Origin: Salipaludibacillus sp. CUR1
Lineage (GTDB): Bacteria > Bacillota > Bacilli > Bacillales > Salisediminibacteriaceae
Direction of reading: 5' to 3'
NCBI RefSeq assembly: GCF_021028955.1
Contig: NZ_JAIWPE010000094.1
Coordinates: forward strand, 124,001-188,000
DNA: 64,000 nt
This document shows, piece after piece, positions 48,550-60,394 of this stretch. Made by a program: the position numbers and the translations under genes. Position 1 is the stretch's first letter; every line of letters begins with the position of its first letter. The notes beneath the pieces were generated by a model. The model was not told the origin of the DNA and ran no database searches. It saw only the letters and a list, made by a program, of their open reading frames with translations.

Positions 48550-48993
48550 ATGTCATTAAATAAAGAGAGAAGGATAGGGCGTCTGGCAGTGCTGATGCTG
48601 CTTGACGACGATAAGGAAAAGACTGCAGAAATTGTTAATGAGCTGGGCTGGACGACATGTACAGGGAAAGTAGGCTCTATGGAAGCAAGTAAAGTGGTAG
48701 CTGCGATTGAAACAGCAGCTAGGAAAAATGGAATTGTCAAAGCCGGTGTATACAGAGAAGGGCATGCCCTTTACCATGCGATTATCGAAGCCCTGCATGG
48801 GGTGACGAGAGGGCAGGTGCAGCTCGGCTCTGTTCTTCGTACAGTCGGTTTAAGTTTTGCTATTGTTCGCGGCGAGCCTTATGACAGCAGCGAAGAAGGA
48901 GAATGGATTGCAGTCTCTTTATATGGCACAATCGGGGCCCCCATGAAAGGGGCAGAACATGAGACAATTGGTTTAGGCATAAATCATATTTAG
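48550..48993 (+). CDS. hutP: HutP, histidine-responsive anti-terminator
   Basis: 147 residues, collinear with B. subtilis HutP ([108 protein letters not shown]). HutP hexamers bind hut leader RNA with L-histidine and Mg2+ and prevent termination. The His cluster that coordinates metal (REGHALYH) is intact. The start has only a weak ribosome site; a seven-codon frame (48540-48563) with a better site overlaps it and may couple translation. Confidence 0.95.
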   Translation: MSLNKERRIGRLAVLMLLDDDKEKTAEIVNELGWTTCTGKVGSMEASKVVAAIETAARKNGIVKAGVYREGHALYHAIIEALHGVTRGQVQLGSVLRTVGLSFAIVRGEPYDSSEEGEWIAVSLYGTIGAPMKGAEHETIGLGINHI

Positions 48994-49003
48994 ACACAGC
49001 CTA

Positions 49004-49071
49004 TAGTGATTAGCAGAGTTCAGGGGGCTGTATCAAAAAACGTCAGCGTTTTTTGATACAGCCCCCTTTTT
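49004..49071 (+). promoter_or_regulatory. HutP-type RNA site and intrinsic terminator between hutP and hutH
   Basis: TAG triplets with a 4-nt spacer (TAGTGATTAG, 49004-49013) precede a perfect 20-bp stem (49023-49042 with 49047-49066, loop TCAG) and TTTTT. Family knowledge: HutP binds NAG-repeat RNA and blocks this terminator so that hutHUIG is transcribed only with histidine. Confidence 0.8.
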
Positions 49072-49113
49072 GTACTTTTATTCAGTAGAGCAAGGAAGCG
49101 AGGAGGGAGAATA

Positions 49114-50628
49114 ATGATCACACTGACAGGAGAGACGCTTGATTTTACCCAGATGAAAAGAATTCTTTATAAAAAGGAACAGGTGGCAGCATCTGAAGAA
49201 AGTATGAAAAAAGTGAGGAAGAGCAGGCTGGCTGTCGAGAAAATTGTACGGGAAGGAAAAACGGTCTACGGAATTACAACGGGATTCGGCAAGTTCAGCG
49301 ATGTGTTTATTAATAAAAACGATACAGAAGAGCTTCAGTTGAATCTCATTCATTCACATGCGTGCGGTATTGGAGACCCCTTTCCCGAAGTGGTGTCAAG
49401 AGCGATGGTGCTGCTGAGAGCCAATGCATTATTAAAAGGGTACTCCGGCGTTCGGCCTGTTGTCATTGAACGTCTGATTGACCTTGTTAATAAAGAGATT
49501 CACCCGGTTATACCTGAAAAAGGCTCTCTGGGGGCGAGTGGAGACTTGGCTCCTTTATCTCACCTGGCCTTAGTATTGCTAGGTGAAGGCGAAGTATTTT
49601 ACAAAGGCGAGAGGCTGCCTGCGCTGGATGTTCTTACTAAAGAAGAAGTCTTCCCGATCCGGCTAACTGCAAAGGAAGGTCTGGCTTTAATTAACGGGAC
49701 ACAGGCCATGACGGCTATGGGAGTCGTAGGTTATATGGAGGCGGAAACGCTTGCCTTTCAGGCTGAACTGATTGCTGCAGTAACAATGGAAGGTCTTAAA
49801 GGGATAAAGGATGCATACGATGAAGACATCCATAAAGCAAGAGGTTATAAGGAACAAATGGATGTGGCTGCAAGAATGCGCGGTTATCTGGAAGGCAGCA
49901 GGCTCATAACAAATCAAGGAGAAGTAAGAGTGCAGGATGCTTATTCGCTTCGCTGTATTCCCCAAGTACATGGAGCAACATGGCAGACTCTCAATTATGT
50001 AAAAGAGAAGCTCGAAATAGAAATGAACGCGGCGACAGACAATCCGCTGATTTTCGATAACGGGGAAAAAGTGATCTCAGGCGGAAACTTCCACGGGCAG
50101 CCGATTGCACTTGCTATGGATTTTATGGCAATTGCTGTTGCAGAGCTTGCCAATATATCTGAGAGACGGATTGAACGGCTTGTCAATCCGCAGTTAAACG
50201 ATCTGCCGCCGTTTTTAAGTCCGGAGCCGGGATTGCAGTCTGGAGCGATGATTATGCAATATGCTGCCGCGTCGCTAGTGTCCGAAAATAAAACATTGGC
50301 CCATCCTGCGAGCGTGGATTCTATTCCTTCGTCCGCAAACCAGGAAGATCATGTGAGTATGGGGACGATTGCGTCTAGGCATGCTTACCAGGTCGTGGAA
50401 AATACGAGACGCGTACTGGCTATTGAAGCCATCTGTTCAATGCAGGGCGTCGAATACAGAGGAACAGACAAGATGGCTGCCCTCACTAATAAATTTTTTG
50501 AAGATGGAAGAAAAATCGTCCCTTCCATCCGGAAAGACAGGGTCTTTTCAAAGGATATCGAAGCTATGTCGTCCTGGCTGAAAGAGGAAAAGATGGTGTT
50601 CGAGCCGGGGAGAATTAAACAAATTTAA
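49114..50628 (+). CDS. hutH: Histidine ammonia-lyase
   Basis: 504 residues after GAGGAGGGAGAATA. The autocatalytic MIO cofactor triad Ala141-Ser142-Gly143 sits in [23 protein letters not shown] near residue 52 and [30 protein letters not shown] are further family landmarks. It removes ammonia from histidine to give urocanate, the first step of histidine breakdown. Expression depends on read-through of the HutP-controlled terminator just upstream. Confidence 0.98.
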   Translation: MITLTGETLDFTQMKRILYKKEQVAASEESMKKVRKSRLAVEKIVREGKTVYGITTGFGKFSDVFINKNDTEELQLNLIHSHACGIGDPFPEVVSRAMVLLRANALLKGYSGVRPVVIERLIDLVNKEIHPVIPEKGSLGASGDLAPLSHLALVLLGEGEVFYKGERLPALDVLTKEEVFPIRLTAKEGLALINGTQAMTAMGVVGYMEAETLAFQAELIAAVTMEGLKGIKDAYDEDIHKARGYKEQMDVAARMRGYLEGSRLITNQGEVRVQDAYSLRCIPQVHGATWQTLNYVKEKLEIEMNAATDNPLIFDNGEKVISGGNFHGQPIALAMDFMAIAVAELANISERRIERLVNPQLNDLPPFLSPEPGLQSGAMIMQYAAASLVSENKTLAHPASVDSIPSSANQEDHVSMGTIASRHAYQVVENTRRVLAIEAICSMQGVEYRGTDKMAALTNKFFEDGRKIVPSIRKDRVFSKDIEAMSSWLKEEKMVFEPGRIKQI

Positions 50629-50645
50629 TAAAGGAGAGGAAAGAG

Positions 50646-52310
50646 ATGAATTTAACGGGAAAACGTGTTCTCCATGCCAAACGGGGAACTGAAATAGAGT
50701 GTAAAGGCTGGGAACAGGAAGCCGTTCTCCGTATGCTTCATAACAACCTTGATCCTGAAGTGGCAGAAAAACCGGAAGATCTCGTTGTTTATGGCGGGAT
50801 AGGCAAAGCAGCAAGGAACTGGGAGTCATTTGATGCGATAGTGAGGAGTTTAAAAGCTTTAGAATCTGATGAAACGCTGCTTATCCAGTCCGGCAAGCCG
50901 GTTGGGAAATTCCGTACCCACGCACAGGCACCGCGGGTCCTGCTGTCTAATTCTGTACTCGTTCCCAAATGGGCGACCTGGGAGCACTTTAATAAGCTGG
51001 AAAAAGAAGGATTGATGATGTACGGGCAAATGACGGCTGGAAGCTGGATTTACATCGGAACACAGGGGATTTTACAGGGCACTTATGAGACGTTTGCCGA
51101 ATTAGCCCGCCAGCATTTTGGAGGAAGTCTGAAAGGAACCATTACGCTGACAGCAGGACTTGGCGGAATGGGCGGGGCTCAGCCGCTTGCGGTAACGATG
51201 AATAACGGAGTAATCATAGCGGTTGATGTAGATGAAAACCGGATTAAAAAGCGTCTCGAAACAAAGTACTGTGATAAAATGACGCATTCACTGGAACAGG
51301 CTATGGCATGGGCCACTGATGCTAAGAAGGCAGGGGAGCCATTGTCGGTCGGACTGGTTGGCAATGCGGCAGAAATTCATCATGAGTTCCTGTCAAAAAA
51401 CTATCCGATAGATATCGTCACAGACCAAACCTCTGCTCACGACCCTTTGAACGGGTATGTGCCTGAAGGTCTCTCTGTAGAAGAAGCGGGCAATCTGCGT
51501 GAGGATGACCCATCCCGGTATATAACACTTGCAAAGGCCAGTATGAAAAAACATGTGGAAGCGATGCTCCAGTTTAAAAAGCGGGGAGCCGTCGTGTTTG
51601 ATTACGGAAATAATATCAGACAGGAAGCAAAAGATGAAGGGCTGAAAGAAGCCTTTGATTTTCCAGGGTTCGTGCCGGCCTACATTCGTCCGCTCTTCTG
51701 CGAAGGGAAAGGGCCTTTTCGCTGGGTGGCGTTATCGGGCGACCCTGAAGATATTTACCGGACTGACAGATTAATTAAAGAGCTGTTTCCTGAAAATAAG
51801 CCGCTGTGCCGCTGGATTGATATGGCACAGGAAAAAGTAGCCTTTCAGGGACTGCCATCAAGGATCTGCTGGCTCGGATACGGAGACCGCCGTAAAATGG
51901 GGCTGGCGATGAATGAATTGGTAAGAAAAGGTGAACTGAAAGCACCAGTCGTGATCGGTCGTGACCATCTGGACTGCGGATCAGTTGCCTCCCCGAACAG
52001 GGAAACAGAAGGGATGATTGACGGAAGTGATGCGGTCGGCGACTGGGCGGTATTAAACGCCTTACTAAATACGTCTGCAGGCGCTAGCTGGGTGTCTGTC
52101 CACCACGGCGGCGGTGTCGGGATGGGCTATTCTCTTCATGCAGGCATGGTAGTGGTTGCCGATGGCACAGATTTAGCCCGGCAGAGACTGGACAGAGTCC
52201 TGACGACAGACCCCGGCATGGGGATTATCCGTCATGCCGATGCAGGCTACGACAAAGCAAAAGAGGTCGCAAAAGAGAAGAATGTATCCATTCCAATGGA
52301 TGACAAATAA
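50646..52310 (+). CDS. hutU: Urocanate hydratase
   Basis: 554 residues after AAAGGAGAGGAAAGAG, 17 bp after hutH. The NAD-dependent urocanase is recognisable throughout: [68 protein letters not shown] (active-site Cys) and [18 protein letters not shown]. Length equals the usual 550-560. Converts urocanate to imidazolone propionate. Confidence 0.98.
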   Translation: MNLTGKRVLHAKRGTEIECKGWEQEAVLRMLHNNLDPEVAEKPEDLVVYGGIGKAARNWESFDAIVRSLKALESDETLLIQSGKPVGKFRTHAQAPRVLLSNSVLVPKWATWEHFNKLEKEGLMMYGQMTAGSWIYIGTQGILQGTYETFAELARQHFGGSLKGTITLTAGLGGMGGAQPLAVTMNNGVIIAVDVDENRIKKRLETKYCDKMTHSLEQAMAWATDAKKAGEPLSVGLVGNAAEIHHEFLSKNYPIDIVTDQTSAHDPLNGYVPEGLSVEEAGNLREDDPSRYITLAKASMKKHVEAMLQFKKRGAVVFDYGNNIRQEAKDEGLKEAFDFPGFVPAYIRPLFCEGKGPFRWVALSGDPEDIYRTDRLIKELFPENKPLCRWIDMAQEKVAFQGLPSRICWLGYGDRRKMGLAMNELVRKGELKAPVVIGRDHLDCGSVASPNRETEGMIDGSDAVGDWAVLNALLNTSAGASWVSVHHGGGVGMGYSLHAGMVVVADGTDLARQRLDRVLTTDPGMGIIRHADAGYDKAKEVAKEKNVSIPMDDK

Positions 52311-54544
<2,234 letters not shown>

Positions 54545-54546
<2 letters not shown>

Positions 54547-54575
54547 AGCTGGGGGAGAACACCCCTCAGCTTTTT
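54545..54575 (+). terminator. Terminator of the hut operon
   Basis: Stem AAAGCTGGGGG/CCCCTCAGCTTT (one mismatch), then TTT. Confidence 0.8.
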
Positions 54576-54704
54576 ACGTTGGAAAATAATCGGCGGATAT
54601 AGAGGCAAAAGGGTTTAAAACCTGCTGTAAAACGGGGGAAGTGACCTGCCTCACTGCAAAATATCCCGCCAAGTGGTGAAATAAGGGCGAGGGAGGGAAT
54701 TCTC

Positions 54705-55442
54705 ATGGAATTTTATGATGTATTAAGCACTTATTATGATGATATTTTCAAACCGAAAAAAGAAGCAGTCTCGCTTATAAAAGAGGAGGTACCAGCCGGA
54801 CACAGCACACGCATCCTGGATTTAGCCGCCGGAACCGGAGGAGAGGCTATCCTTCTTGCTGAAGCGGGTTATGATATAACAGCGGTAGACATGAATAGGG
54901 ACATGGTGAAAATACTGAGGGATAAGAGTGAGCGGCACAATGTATCAATGAAAGTGATACAAATGGCTATGGAGGAGATTGGCGAGTGGCCGGGCCCAGG
55001 CTATGAAGGGGTTTATTGTATAGGAAACTCGTTTGTCCATATAAAAAGCCGGAGTGAAATGGTAAATGTACTTAAAGGAGTCTATGAGAATTTAAATAAA
55101 GGCGGGGTATTTATTCTGCAAACAGTTAATTATGACAGGATTTTTGGCCGGGAAATCCGTCAGCTGCCCGTGATAAGAAATAAGGAAAAAGGAATCATTT
55201 TTGAGAGGTTTTACGATTGGAATGCTCAGGAGTTCCTGTTTCAAATGAAACTGACGGTGGAGAGAAATGCGGGGCAGAAGGTATACCGCAGTGAGACGTC
55301 TCTTTTACCTTTAAAGGAAGAAGATTTTAAATCGTTAGTTGAAACGTCGCCTTTTGACGGGTGTAAGGTATATGGCAGTTTCAATAAAGATATATTTACA
55401 GAAGACTCTCCGGCTTTAGTGGCAGTACTGCGAAAAGACTGA
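54705..55442 (+). CDS. Class I SAM-dependent methyltransferase
   Basis: 245 residues after GAGGGAGGGAATTCTC. SAM-binding motif I ILDLAAGTGGEAILLAEAGYDITAVDMNRDMV, motif II/III region GPGYEGVYCIGNSFVHI and GVYENLNKGGVFILQTVNYDRIFG. No target-specific domain can be recognised. Single gene followed by a bidirectional terminator. Confidence 0.88.
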   Translation: MEFYDVLSTYYDDIFKPKKEAVSLIKEEVPAGHSTRILDLAAGTGGEAILLAEAGYDITAVDMNRDMVKILRDKSERHNVSMKVIQMAMEEIGEWPGPGYEGVYCIGNSFVHIKSRSEMVNVLKGVYENLNKGGVFILQTVNYDRIFGREIRQLPVIRNKEKGIIFERFYDWNAQEFLFQMKLTVERNAGQKVYRSETSLLPLKEEDFKSLVETSPFDGCKVYGSFNKDIFTEDSPALVAVLRKD

Positions 55443-55469
55443 CAGTTTCCGGCGAATCCAGGCAAAGTA

Positions 55470-55498
55470 AAAAATGACCGCACTGAGCGGTCATTTTT
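55470..55498. terminator. Bidirectional terminator
   Basis: Perfect stem AAAAATGACCGC/GCGGTCATTTTT with loop ACTGA, between the methyltransferase and the convergent DUF2188 gene. Confidence 0.85.
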
Positions 55499-55504
55499 CA
55501 GTAA

Positions 55505-55705
55505 CTATTTAAAATTCTTTTCGTCTTCAACTTCATTTAAATGGTTATAAATGACCAGGCGGCTTGGTTTGTTTTCCTGTGCCACTTTTTCGCCTGCCTC
55601 TATGGCGTCATTTTTCTTATCAAAGTCCTGCTCTGGCGCCACATCTTCAATTTTTAAAAACCATGCGTCTGCATCTTTATTAGGTCTTACTGTGTATTCT
55701 TTCAT
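55505..55705 (-). CDS. DUF2188-family small protein
   Basis: 66 residues. Pattern of DUF2188: YTVRPNKDADAWFLKIEDV, then KKNDAIEAGEKVAQENKPSRLVIYNHLNEVEDEKNF, i.e. a conserved W-x-LK strand, an Ala/Glu-rich helix and a terminal strand. A ribosome site AAGGAGTG lies upstream. Family function unknown; common in Bacillaceae as small stress-associated proteins. Confidence 0.82.
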   Translation of the reverse strand: MKEYTVRPNKDADAWFLKIEDVAPEQDFDKKNDAIEAGEKVAQENKPSRLVIYNHLNEVEDEKNFK

Positions 55706-55849
55706 TGGTTCAACACTCCTTATATCATTTAACTGTATTTTTCAATTCCCATTTACAGGAGGACGTAAACTATCACTTGATCATTTTAGCTGCGTACTCT
55801 AAAATTGATTAGTATTTTAATAGGATGGCAGTGAAAGAAGGGAATAAAT

Positions 55850-56443
55850 GTGTGGGAATTATTAAATGTCATTGGTACAATTGCTTTCGCCTTGAGCGGT
55901 GTTCTGGTAGCGATGGAAGAACGCTATGATTTAATGGGTGTTTATATACTGGGTTTTATTACCGCATTTGGAGGAGGGGCAGTGAGAAACCTGCTGATTG
56001 GCGTGCCGGTTGCTGAACTTTGGGATCAAGGGGCCCTGTTTACCGTCGCGTTTGTTGTTATGACAATTGCTTTTGTGTTCCCGCGGATTGTGCGCTGGAC
56101 GTTGCTCCGCCGCGGCGTCTTTTTTGATGCGATTGGTCTGGGGGCTTTTTCAGTCCAGGGGGCCCTCTACGCTTATTCCATGGGGCATCCTCTCAGTGCA
56201 TGTATTGCGGCAGCTGCCCTTACAGGAACAGGGGGCGGGATGATCCGTGATATGCTTGCAGGCAGAAAGCCTTTGTTTTTACAGAAGGAAATTTATATTG
56301 CGTGGACGCTGCTCCCGGGTATTACTGTAGGCCTTGGCTGGTTGACAGGACCAGTTGAACTGCTTACAGTCGTCGCTCTGGTAGTCGCCTTGAGGCTTTG
56401 TTCAGTCTATTACGGCTGGCGGCTCCCAAACCGTTCGATATAA
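55850..56443 (+). CDS. TRIC/UPF0126 trimeric cation channel family protein
   Basis: 197 residues from GTG after GAAGGGAATAAAT. Two repeats of three helices plus a seventh: LLNVIGTIAFALSGVLVAMEERYDLMGVYILGFITAFGGGAVRNLLIG and FDAIGLGAFSVQGALYAYSMGHPLSACIAAAALTGTGGGMIRDMLAGRKP. The duplicated GGGxxR(N/D) motif is the family hallmark. Prokaryotic TRIC proteins are K+/Na+ channels, also linked to glycine transport in some cases. Single gene. Confidence 0.92.
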   Translation: MWELLNVIGTIAFALSGVLVAMEERYDLMGVYILGFITAFGGGAVRNLLIGVPVAELWDQGALFTVAFVVMTIAFVFPRIVRWTLLRRGVFFDAIGLGAFSVQGALYAYSMGHPLSACIAAAALTGTGGGMIRDMLAGRKPLFLQKEIYIAWTLLPGITVGLGWLTGPVELLTVVALVVALRLCSVYYGWRLPNRSI

Positions 56444-56474
56444 AAAAGCGGCCTCTTTTCAGGAGGCCGCTTCT
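56444..56474. terminator. Bidirectional terminator
   Basis: Perfect stem AAGCGGCCTC/GAGGCCGCTT with loop TTTTCAG, between the TRIC gene and the convergent stress protein. Confidence 0.85.
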
Positions 56475-56484
56475 TACGTGTTTA

Positions 56485-56829
56485 TTATATTTCCATGCCG
56501 GCTGGAGCATCTTTTACGACGACAATAACTTTGCCTTCATCAAGTTTACCTTCCAGCTCATCAGCTTTTTCTTTAGTAAAGCCTACTTCATCAAATTTAG
56601 CGCGTAACTCATCGCCTTTTTTACGGAATACATTTTTAGCTGCTGTTCCGAAGTTCTGCTCGTCTAAGCCAATTGTATTCGCGTCTGCGTTATCCGCCAA
56701 ACGTTCAGTTCGGTCGTCATCATGTGTTACTACATAAATATTGTCCTGATCTACGCCTTTTTCCTTCAATGAATTTACTGCTCCTGCTACTTCCTCATCG
56801 TTATAAAATTCCTGATAAATAGGGTTCAT
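56485..56829 (-). CDS. General stress protein, YflT/GSP17M-like
   Basis: 114 residues from the ATG with GGAGG 9 nt upstream. Family pattern: YNDEEVAGAVNSLKEKGVDQDNIYVVTHDDDRTERLADNADAN, then KNVFRKKGDELRAKFDEVGFTKEKADELEGKLDEGKVIVVV. Induced by general stress in relatives; biochemical role unknown. A SigmaB-like promoter (GTTTAT-N14-TGGTAA) lies at 56888-56913 on this strand. Confidence 0.87.
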   Translation of the reverse strand: MNPIYQEFYNDEEVAGAVNSLKEKGVDQDNIYVVTHDDDRTERLADNADANTIGLDEQNFGTAAKNVFRKKGDELRAKFDEVGFTKEKADELEGKLDEGKVIVVVKDAPAGMEI

Positions 56830-56887
56830 GTTTACATTCCTCCATTTCAAAATTTAAAATTGCTATAAACAGGATGTTGGTATTTGT

Positions 56888-56913
56888 TTACCATAAATAG
56901 AAAATATATAAAC
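56888..56913 (-). promoter_or_regulatory. SigmaB-like promoter of the YflT-like gene
   Basis: Minus-strand GTTTAT (56908-56913), 14-nt spacer, TGGTAA (56888-56893), about 60 bp before the start codon. Confidence 0.45.
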
Positions 56914-56965
56914 ATCATTTATTAAAAGGGGGAGAAACTGGTACCTAAAGACTAGATAACATGCA

Positions 56966-57000
56966 GAAAGGCTGATTAGAGTTAAACTCATAATCAGCCT
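56966..57000 (-). terminator. Terminator after the 113-aa gene
   Basis: Stem AGGCTGATTA/TAATCAGCCT with a 12-nt loop; the minus-strand tail is TTTCTG. Confidence 0.65.
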
Positions 57001-57014
57001 GATTTAAAAAGGAG

Positions 57015-57356
57015 TTATACGACTTTAATTTGGACGTCAGGAATCTGCAGTTTTGCTTTCTCCTTTAAGGAAGGAGGGAGCGGTACAAACGTGTCTAACA
57101 CAATAAACAGAATGCTGGCAAACCCATCTTCTTTAAAACGCTCAAAACTTCTCTCCAGTAATTGATTCCGTAAGGGGGAGTCATAATCTAATGCCGTGCA
57201 GTCAACTTCAATTGCAAATTCACCAGGGGGAATGAGGGTCACTTCTTCAGTATATTTTCTGAAAAAAGCCGAAATGTCTCTTTCTGAAAATGATCCTTCA
57301 ACTTTAACATTAACCCGGTTGTCATAAGGGTTAATATGAATAATAGAGGTTCCCAA
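57015..57356 (-). CDS. Small STAS-like protein, unknown
   Basis: 113 residues from a TTG after AAGGAGAGGATTTATT. Alternating strands and helices (SIIHINPYDNRVNVKVEGSFSERDISAFFRKYTEEV, GEFAIEVDCTALDYDSPLRNQLLERSFERFKEDGFASILFIVLD, LQIPDVQIKVV) give the beta-alpha-beta rhythm of SpoIIAA/STAS domains: the strand ending in an Asp-Cys-Thr turn followed by a long helix is suggestive. I cannot name a family. Single gene. Confidence 0.6.
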   Translation of the reverse strand: MGTSIIHINPYDNRVNVKVEGSFSERDISAFFRKYTEEVTLIPPGEFAIEVDCTALDYDSPLRNQLLERSFERFKEDGFASILFIVLDTFVPLPPSLKEKAKLQIPDVQIKVV

Positions 57357-57543
57357 AATAAATCCTCTCCTTCTTGGGAAAGACCTACAATTTATATGCT
57401 ACGCTATACCGCCGCGCCATATCAACCGTATCGACATTTTTTCAATGTTTTATAGAATTCAAAACTAATAATTTTACTCAATTTGTCGTAATGTGTCAAT
57501 ATTTATTTGGAAAAAAGTTAAATAATCGAGCAGGGGTCAAGCA

Positions 57544-57570
57544 GGGGGTCAGACCCCCCATTTAATGGAA
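57544..57570. repeat. REP-like palindrome copy 2
   Basis: GGGGTCAGACCCC followed by CCATTTAATGG and AA. It lies 22 bp before dispersed element copy E in a 558-bp gap without genes. Confidence 0.75.
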
Positions 57571-57591
57571 AATAACAGGCGAAAAAAACGA

Positions 57592-57912
57592 GGCCGGTAC
57601 AAAAGAATAGTTACCATAAAGAAAGCCGAACAAAATTAGAAAATTTTGTTCGGCTGTTCTTTTTGAGAAAAGAAGTGATTTCAGGCCGCCAGGTGGGCGC
57701 TTGCCTAGGGGCTTGTCTTCAGCTAAATTCAACTCACCTGGAGCTTCGTTGAATTGGATCTTCAGCCTGCGCTTACTCCCTTGGGCGTCGCCACCTTCTG
57801 TCCTTCAATCAAAAAAGCTGAGGCTATTCAATATTGGTAAAGTGACCCATGTTATAAAATGTCTAATAAAATTTTTGTTCGTTTTACAAACTTGTCTTTT
57901 GGTTAGTCCCAC
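57592..57912 (+). repeat. Dispersed TIR element, copy E (near full length)
   Basis: About 320 bp from CCGGTACAAAAGAATAG to CTTTTGGTTAGTCCCAC; the inverted ends are more degraded than in copy B. Left hairpin AGCCGAACAAAATT/AATTTTGTTCGGCT plus T run, then interior blocks TTCAGCTAAATTCAACTCA, GGAGCTTCGTTGAATTGGA and GGGCGTCGCCACC in the same order as copy B. It ends 3 bp from the stop codon of the convergent YihY-like gene. Confidence 0.78.
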
Positions 57913-57914
57913 TC

Positions 57915-58712
57915 TCATTTAAAATAATCCGGTTTGTCTTCCTTCAGGATGGCATTGATTTCTCCGCCCACGAGAATAATAATGGAGGATAAATGGAACC
58001 ACACCATCAGCGCGATTACCGTTCCGATTGTTCCATAAGTGGCTGAGTAGTCTGCAAATGAATTAAGATATAAAGAAAATCCGTAAGAAGTTAACTGCCA
58101 GCCGATTGTCGCGAAAACGGCGCCTATATACACTTCTCGGAATGAGAGCCTCGTATTCGGACCGACCAGGTAAAGAATAAGAAATATGAGGAACGTAAAT
58201 CCGGAGATTAACAGCCATCGGAGAACATCAACCTCAAAGATCCCAAAGTCTATAGCGAGATAGTCTCTAACCTGACTTCCGATTACCTGGACAAAAAGAG
58301 CCGTGCTGACCACAAAGAACATCCCTACTGTCAGGCCAATGGAAATCAGTCTTGCCATCACCAATCCGCGTTCGCCAGTTACGTTATAGGCTAAATTTAA
58401 AGACCTGAGGATCGCGTTTAAAGCCAGGGAAGCTGTCCATAAGGTAAATATAATCCCTAAAGAGAGAGCTCCTGTCTGCTGGTTATGTTCAAGAACGTCC
58501 CACTGGTTTTCTATAACTTCCAGAACACCTCCGGGGATATAGGCCTCCTGTAAAAGGCGGTAAACGTCGTTAACTGTAAAAGGGAGAAACGTTAACAGAC
58601 TGATAATAAAAATAAGAAAAGGGAATAAAGACAGAAGAAAGAAATAGGCGCACTGCGCACCCAGATCAATTAAATTGTGTTCTTTAAAGCGTCTCCATAA
58701 AAGTTTCAGCAT
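57915..58712 (-). CDS. YihY/BrkB-family membrane protein
   Basis: 265 residues from the ATG with TGGAGGGGGG upstream; a longer frame begins 18 bp earlier. Family pattern: LGAQCAYFFLLSLFPFLIFIISLLTFLPF, LWTASLALNAILRSLNLAYNV, YLVGPNTRLSFREVYIGAVFATIGWQLTSYGFSLYLNSFADYSATYGTIGTVIALMVWFHLSSIIILVGGEINAI. Six helices. Formerly called ribonuclease BN in error; the function is not known. Stop codon lies 3 bp from element copy E. Confidence 0.92.
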   Translation of the reverse strand: MLKLLWRRFKEHNLIDLGAQCAYFFLLSLFPFLIFIISLLTFLPFTVNDVYRLLQEAYIPGGVLEVIENQWDVLEHNQQTGALSLGIIFTLWTASLALNAILRSLNLAYNVTGERGLVMARLISIGLTVGMFFVVSTALFVQVIGSQVRDYLAIDFGIFEVDVLRWLLISGFTFLIFLILYLVGPNTRLSFREVYIGAVFATIGWQLTSYGFSLYLNSFADYSATYGTIGTVIALMVWFHLSSIIILVGGEINAILKEDKPDYFK

Positions 58713-58872
58713 CAGGCAGCCCCCCTCCATATCCGATGACTTTAGAATAACTTCTTCTTGTTTTTGCTAAGCCTTTCCCGTAAAGTCTTAACCGGAACAA
58801 GTAATTTCATTATTTTATGTTGTATAACCCCTTTAACAGGGGATTTATAAACTTTAGAAAGCGGTGACTCAT

Positions 58873-59070
58873 TTGAATGGTGAAAAACGAAACAATATAA
58901 AACCTGGCATGGAAGTAGATATCGTCCTCAAGCAGGACCAGCGAACAGGAAAACTGACACGGGGAACAGTTAAAGATTTATTAACTAAATCCCTTAACCA
59001 CCCCCATGGCATTAAAGTCCGCCTGCAAGACGGACAAGTGGGACGCGTCAAACATATTTATCCTGAATAA
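58873..59070 (+). CDS. YwbE-family small protein
   Basis: 65 residues if the TTG at 58873 is used (reads MNGEKRNNIKPG), which matches the usual MNG start of YwbE proteins; a GTG 9 bp upstream lies where the ribosome site should be. Core DIVLKQDQRTGKLTRGTVKDLLTKS and HPHGIKVRLQDGQVGRVKHI are typical of the family, a small SH3-like beta-barrel of unknown function, possibly RNA-binding. A REP-like palindrome begins at the base after the stop codon. Confidence 0.85.
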   Translation: MNGEKRNNIKPGMEVDIVLKQDQRTGKLTRGTVKDLLTKSLNHPHGIKVRLQDGQVGRVKHIYPE

Positions 59071-59096
59071 GGGGTCAGACCCCCCATTTACTGGAA
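59071..59096. repeat. REP-like palindrome copy 3
   Basis: GGGGTCAGACCCC then CCATTTACTGG and AA, starting immediately after the YwbE-like stop codon and 2 bp before a terminator stem. Confidence 0.75.
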
Positions 59097-59097
59097 A

Positions 59098-59132
59098 AAT
59101 CCGCAAACCCGTATGTGGCTTGCGGATTTATT
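59098..59132. terminator. Terminator between convergent genes
   Basis: Perfect stem AAATCCGCAA/TTGCGGATTT with a 12-nt loop that itself pairs partly; serves YwbE-like and PatB-like genes. Confidence 0.75.
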
Positions 59133-59144
59133 CTTACTTATACT

Positions 59145-60314
59145 CTATGATTGAAGAGCGGTTTTCATTCGGGCAAGTCCTTCTTTAACGGTGCTTTGGG
59201 GACAGGCTACATTCATGCGTACGAAGCCTTCGCCGCCTTTTCCAAAACTGGTCCCGGGATTAAAACCGACTTTGCCTTTTTCAACAAATAAATGATTCAG
59301 TTTTGCGTCTGATAACCCCAGCTGTCTGCAGTCAATCCATAAAAGATAAGTAGCTTCAGGCTTTACGACTTTTAATTCCGGCAGATGTTCAGATAAGTAG
59401 TTCTCTACCAGTTCAATATTTCCCTGTAAGTACTGAAGGAGTTCTTCGAGCCATTCTTCTCCTTTACGGTAAGCCGCTTCCATTGCTGTTATTCCGAACG
59501 TATTAAGGGTGAAAGCTCCGATCTGTTTATCAATTGCACTGATTTTCAGACGGTAGTCATTATTTGAGCAAATAATGGCAGACGCTTGCAGACCTGCTAA
59601 ATTAAATGTTTTACTTGGAGCGACCAACGTGATTGTCTGATCCGCAATTTCTTCGGATAACGATGCGAGTGGAATATGTTTATTCGGTTTAAAAATAAGA
59701 TCAGAGTGAATTTCATCCGACACGATAACAACATCATTTTCCAAACATAATTCGGCCATCTTTCGTAATTCTTCCTCCGTCCAGACCCGGCCAACCGGAT
59801 TATGAGGGTGGCAAAGTAAAAACAATTTCACTCCGTTCTTTAAACACTGTTCAAAAGCATTGAAGTCTATTTCGTACTGCTCGTTCTTTTTAACTAACTG
59901 GCAGTTTTCAATGACCCGGTTGTTTTCTTTAACCATTGAATAGAAAGGCGGGTAAACAGGAGACTGGATAAGCACTTTATCACCGGGTTCTGTGAAGGCC
60001 TGAATCGCCTTTCCTATTGAAGGCACGACTCCCGGACTGTATTGAATCCAGCTGTTTTTAATTTCCCAGTTATGCCTTTTTCCCATCCAGGAAACAATTG
60101 ACTCACCTACGGAATCAGCTGTAAAGGTGTATCCGAAAATCCCATGTTCCACTCGCTCTTTAAGAGCATCAGTGACGGCTTCAGGGGGCCTGAAGTCCAT
60201 ATCAGCCACCCACATAGGTAAAATTTCCTCATCCGTTTTAAACACTTGTTTAGTTCTTTCCCATTTGACTGAGGAAGTTCCAATGCGGTTAATATTCTGT
60301 TCAAAAAAATCCAT
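59145..60314 (-). CDS. PatB/MalY-type PLP-dependent C-S lyase / aminotransferase
   Basis: 389 residues. Fold-type I PLP enzyme of the PatB subgroup: MWVADMDFRPPEAVTDAL near the start, HPHNPVGRVWTEEEL, VSDEIHSDLIF (PLP pyridine Asp), APSKTFNLAGLQ with the Schiff-base Lys235, and FVRMNVACP (substrate carboxylate Arg). Members cleave cystathionine or cysteine conjugates and can release H2S; B. subtilis PatB is the model. A possible 40-codon frame precedes it on the same strand. Confidence 0.92.
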   Translation of the reverse strand: MDFFEQNINRIGTSSVKWERTKQVFKTDEEILPMWVADMDFRPPEAVTDALKERVEHGIFGYTFTADSVGESIVSWMGKRHNWEIKNSWIQYSPGVVPSIGKAIQAFTEPGDKVLIQSPVYPPFYSMVKENNRVIENCQLVKKNEQYEIDFNAFEQCLKNGVKLFLLCHPHNPVGRVWTEEELRKMAELCLENDVVIVSDEIHSDLIFKPNKHIPLASLSEEIADQTITLVAPSKTFNLAGLQASAIICSNNDYRLKISAIDKQIGAFTLNTFGITAMEAAYRKGEEWLEELLQYLQGNIELVENYLSEHLPELKVVKPEATYLLWIDCRQLGLSDAKLNHLFVEKGKVGFNPGTSFGKGGEGFVRMNVACPQSTVKEGLARMKTALQS

Positions 60315-60394
60315 TTTATCATCCTTTCCCTATGTACTGACGCCTGTTAATAAAAGTATAAATGGCAGGCCTTTATTTAGCAAAAGAAGAGGTA

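Noticed and set aside
55551-55802. 83-codon plus-strand frame opposite the DUF2188 gene
   Set aside because: Shadow of the minus-strand gene; no ribosome site.
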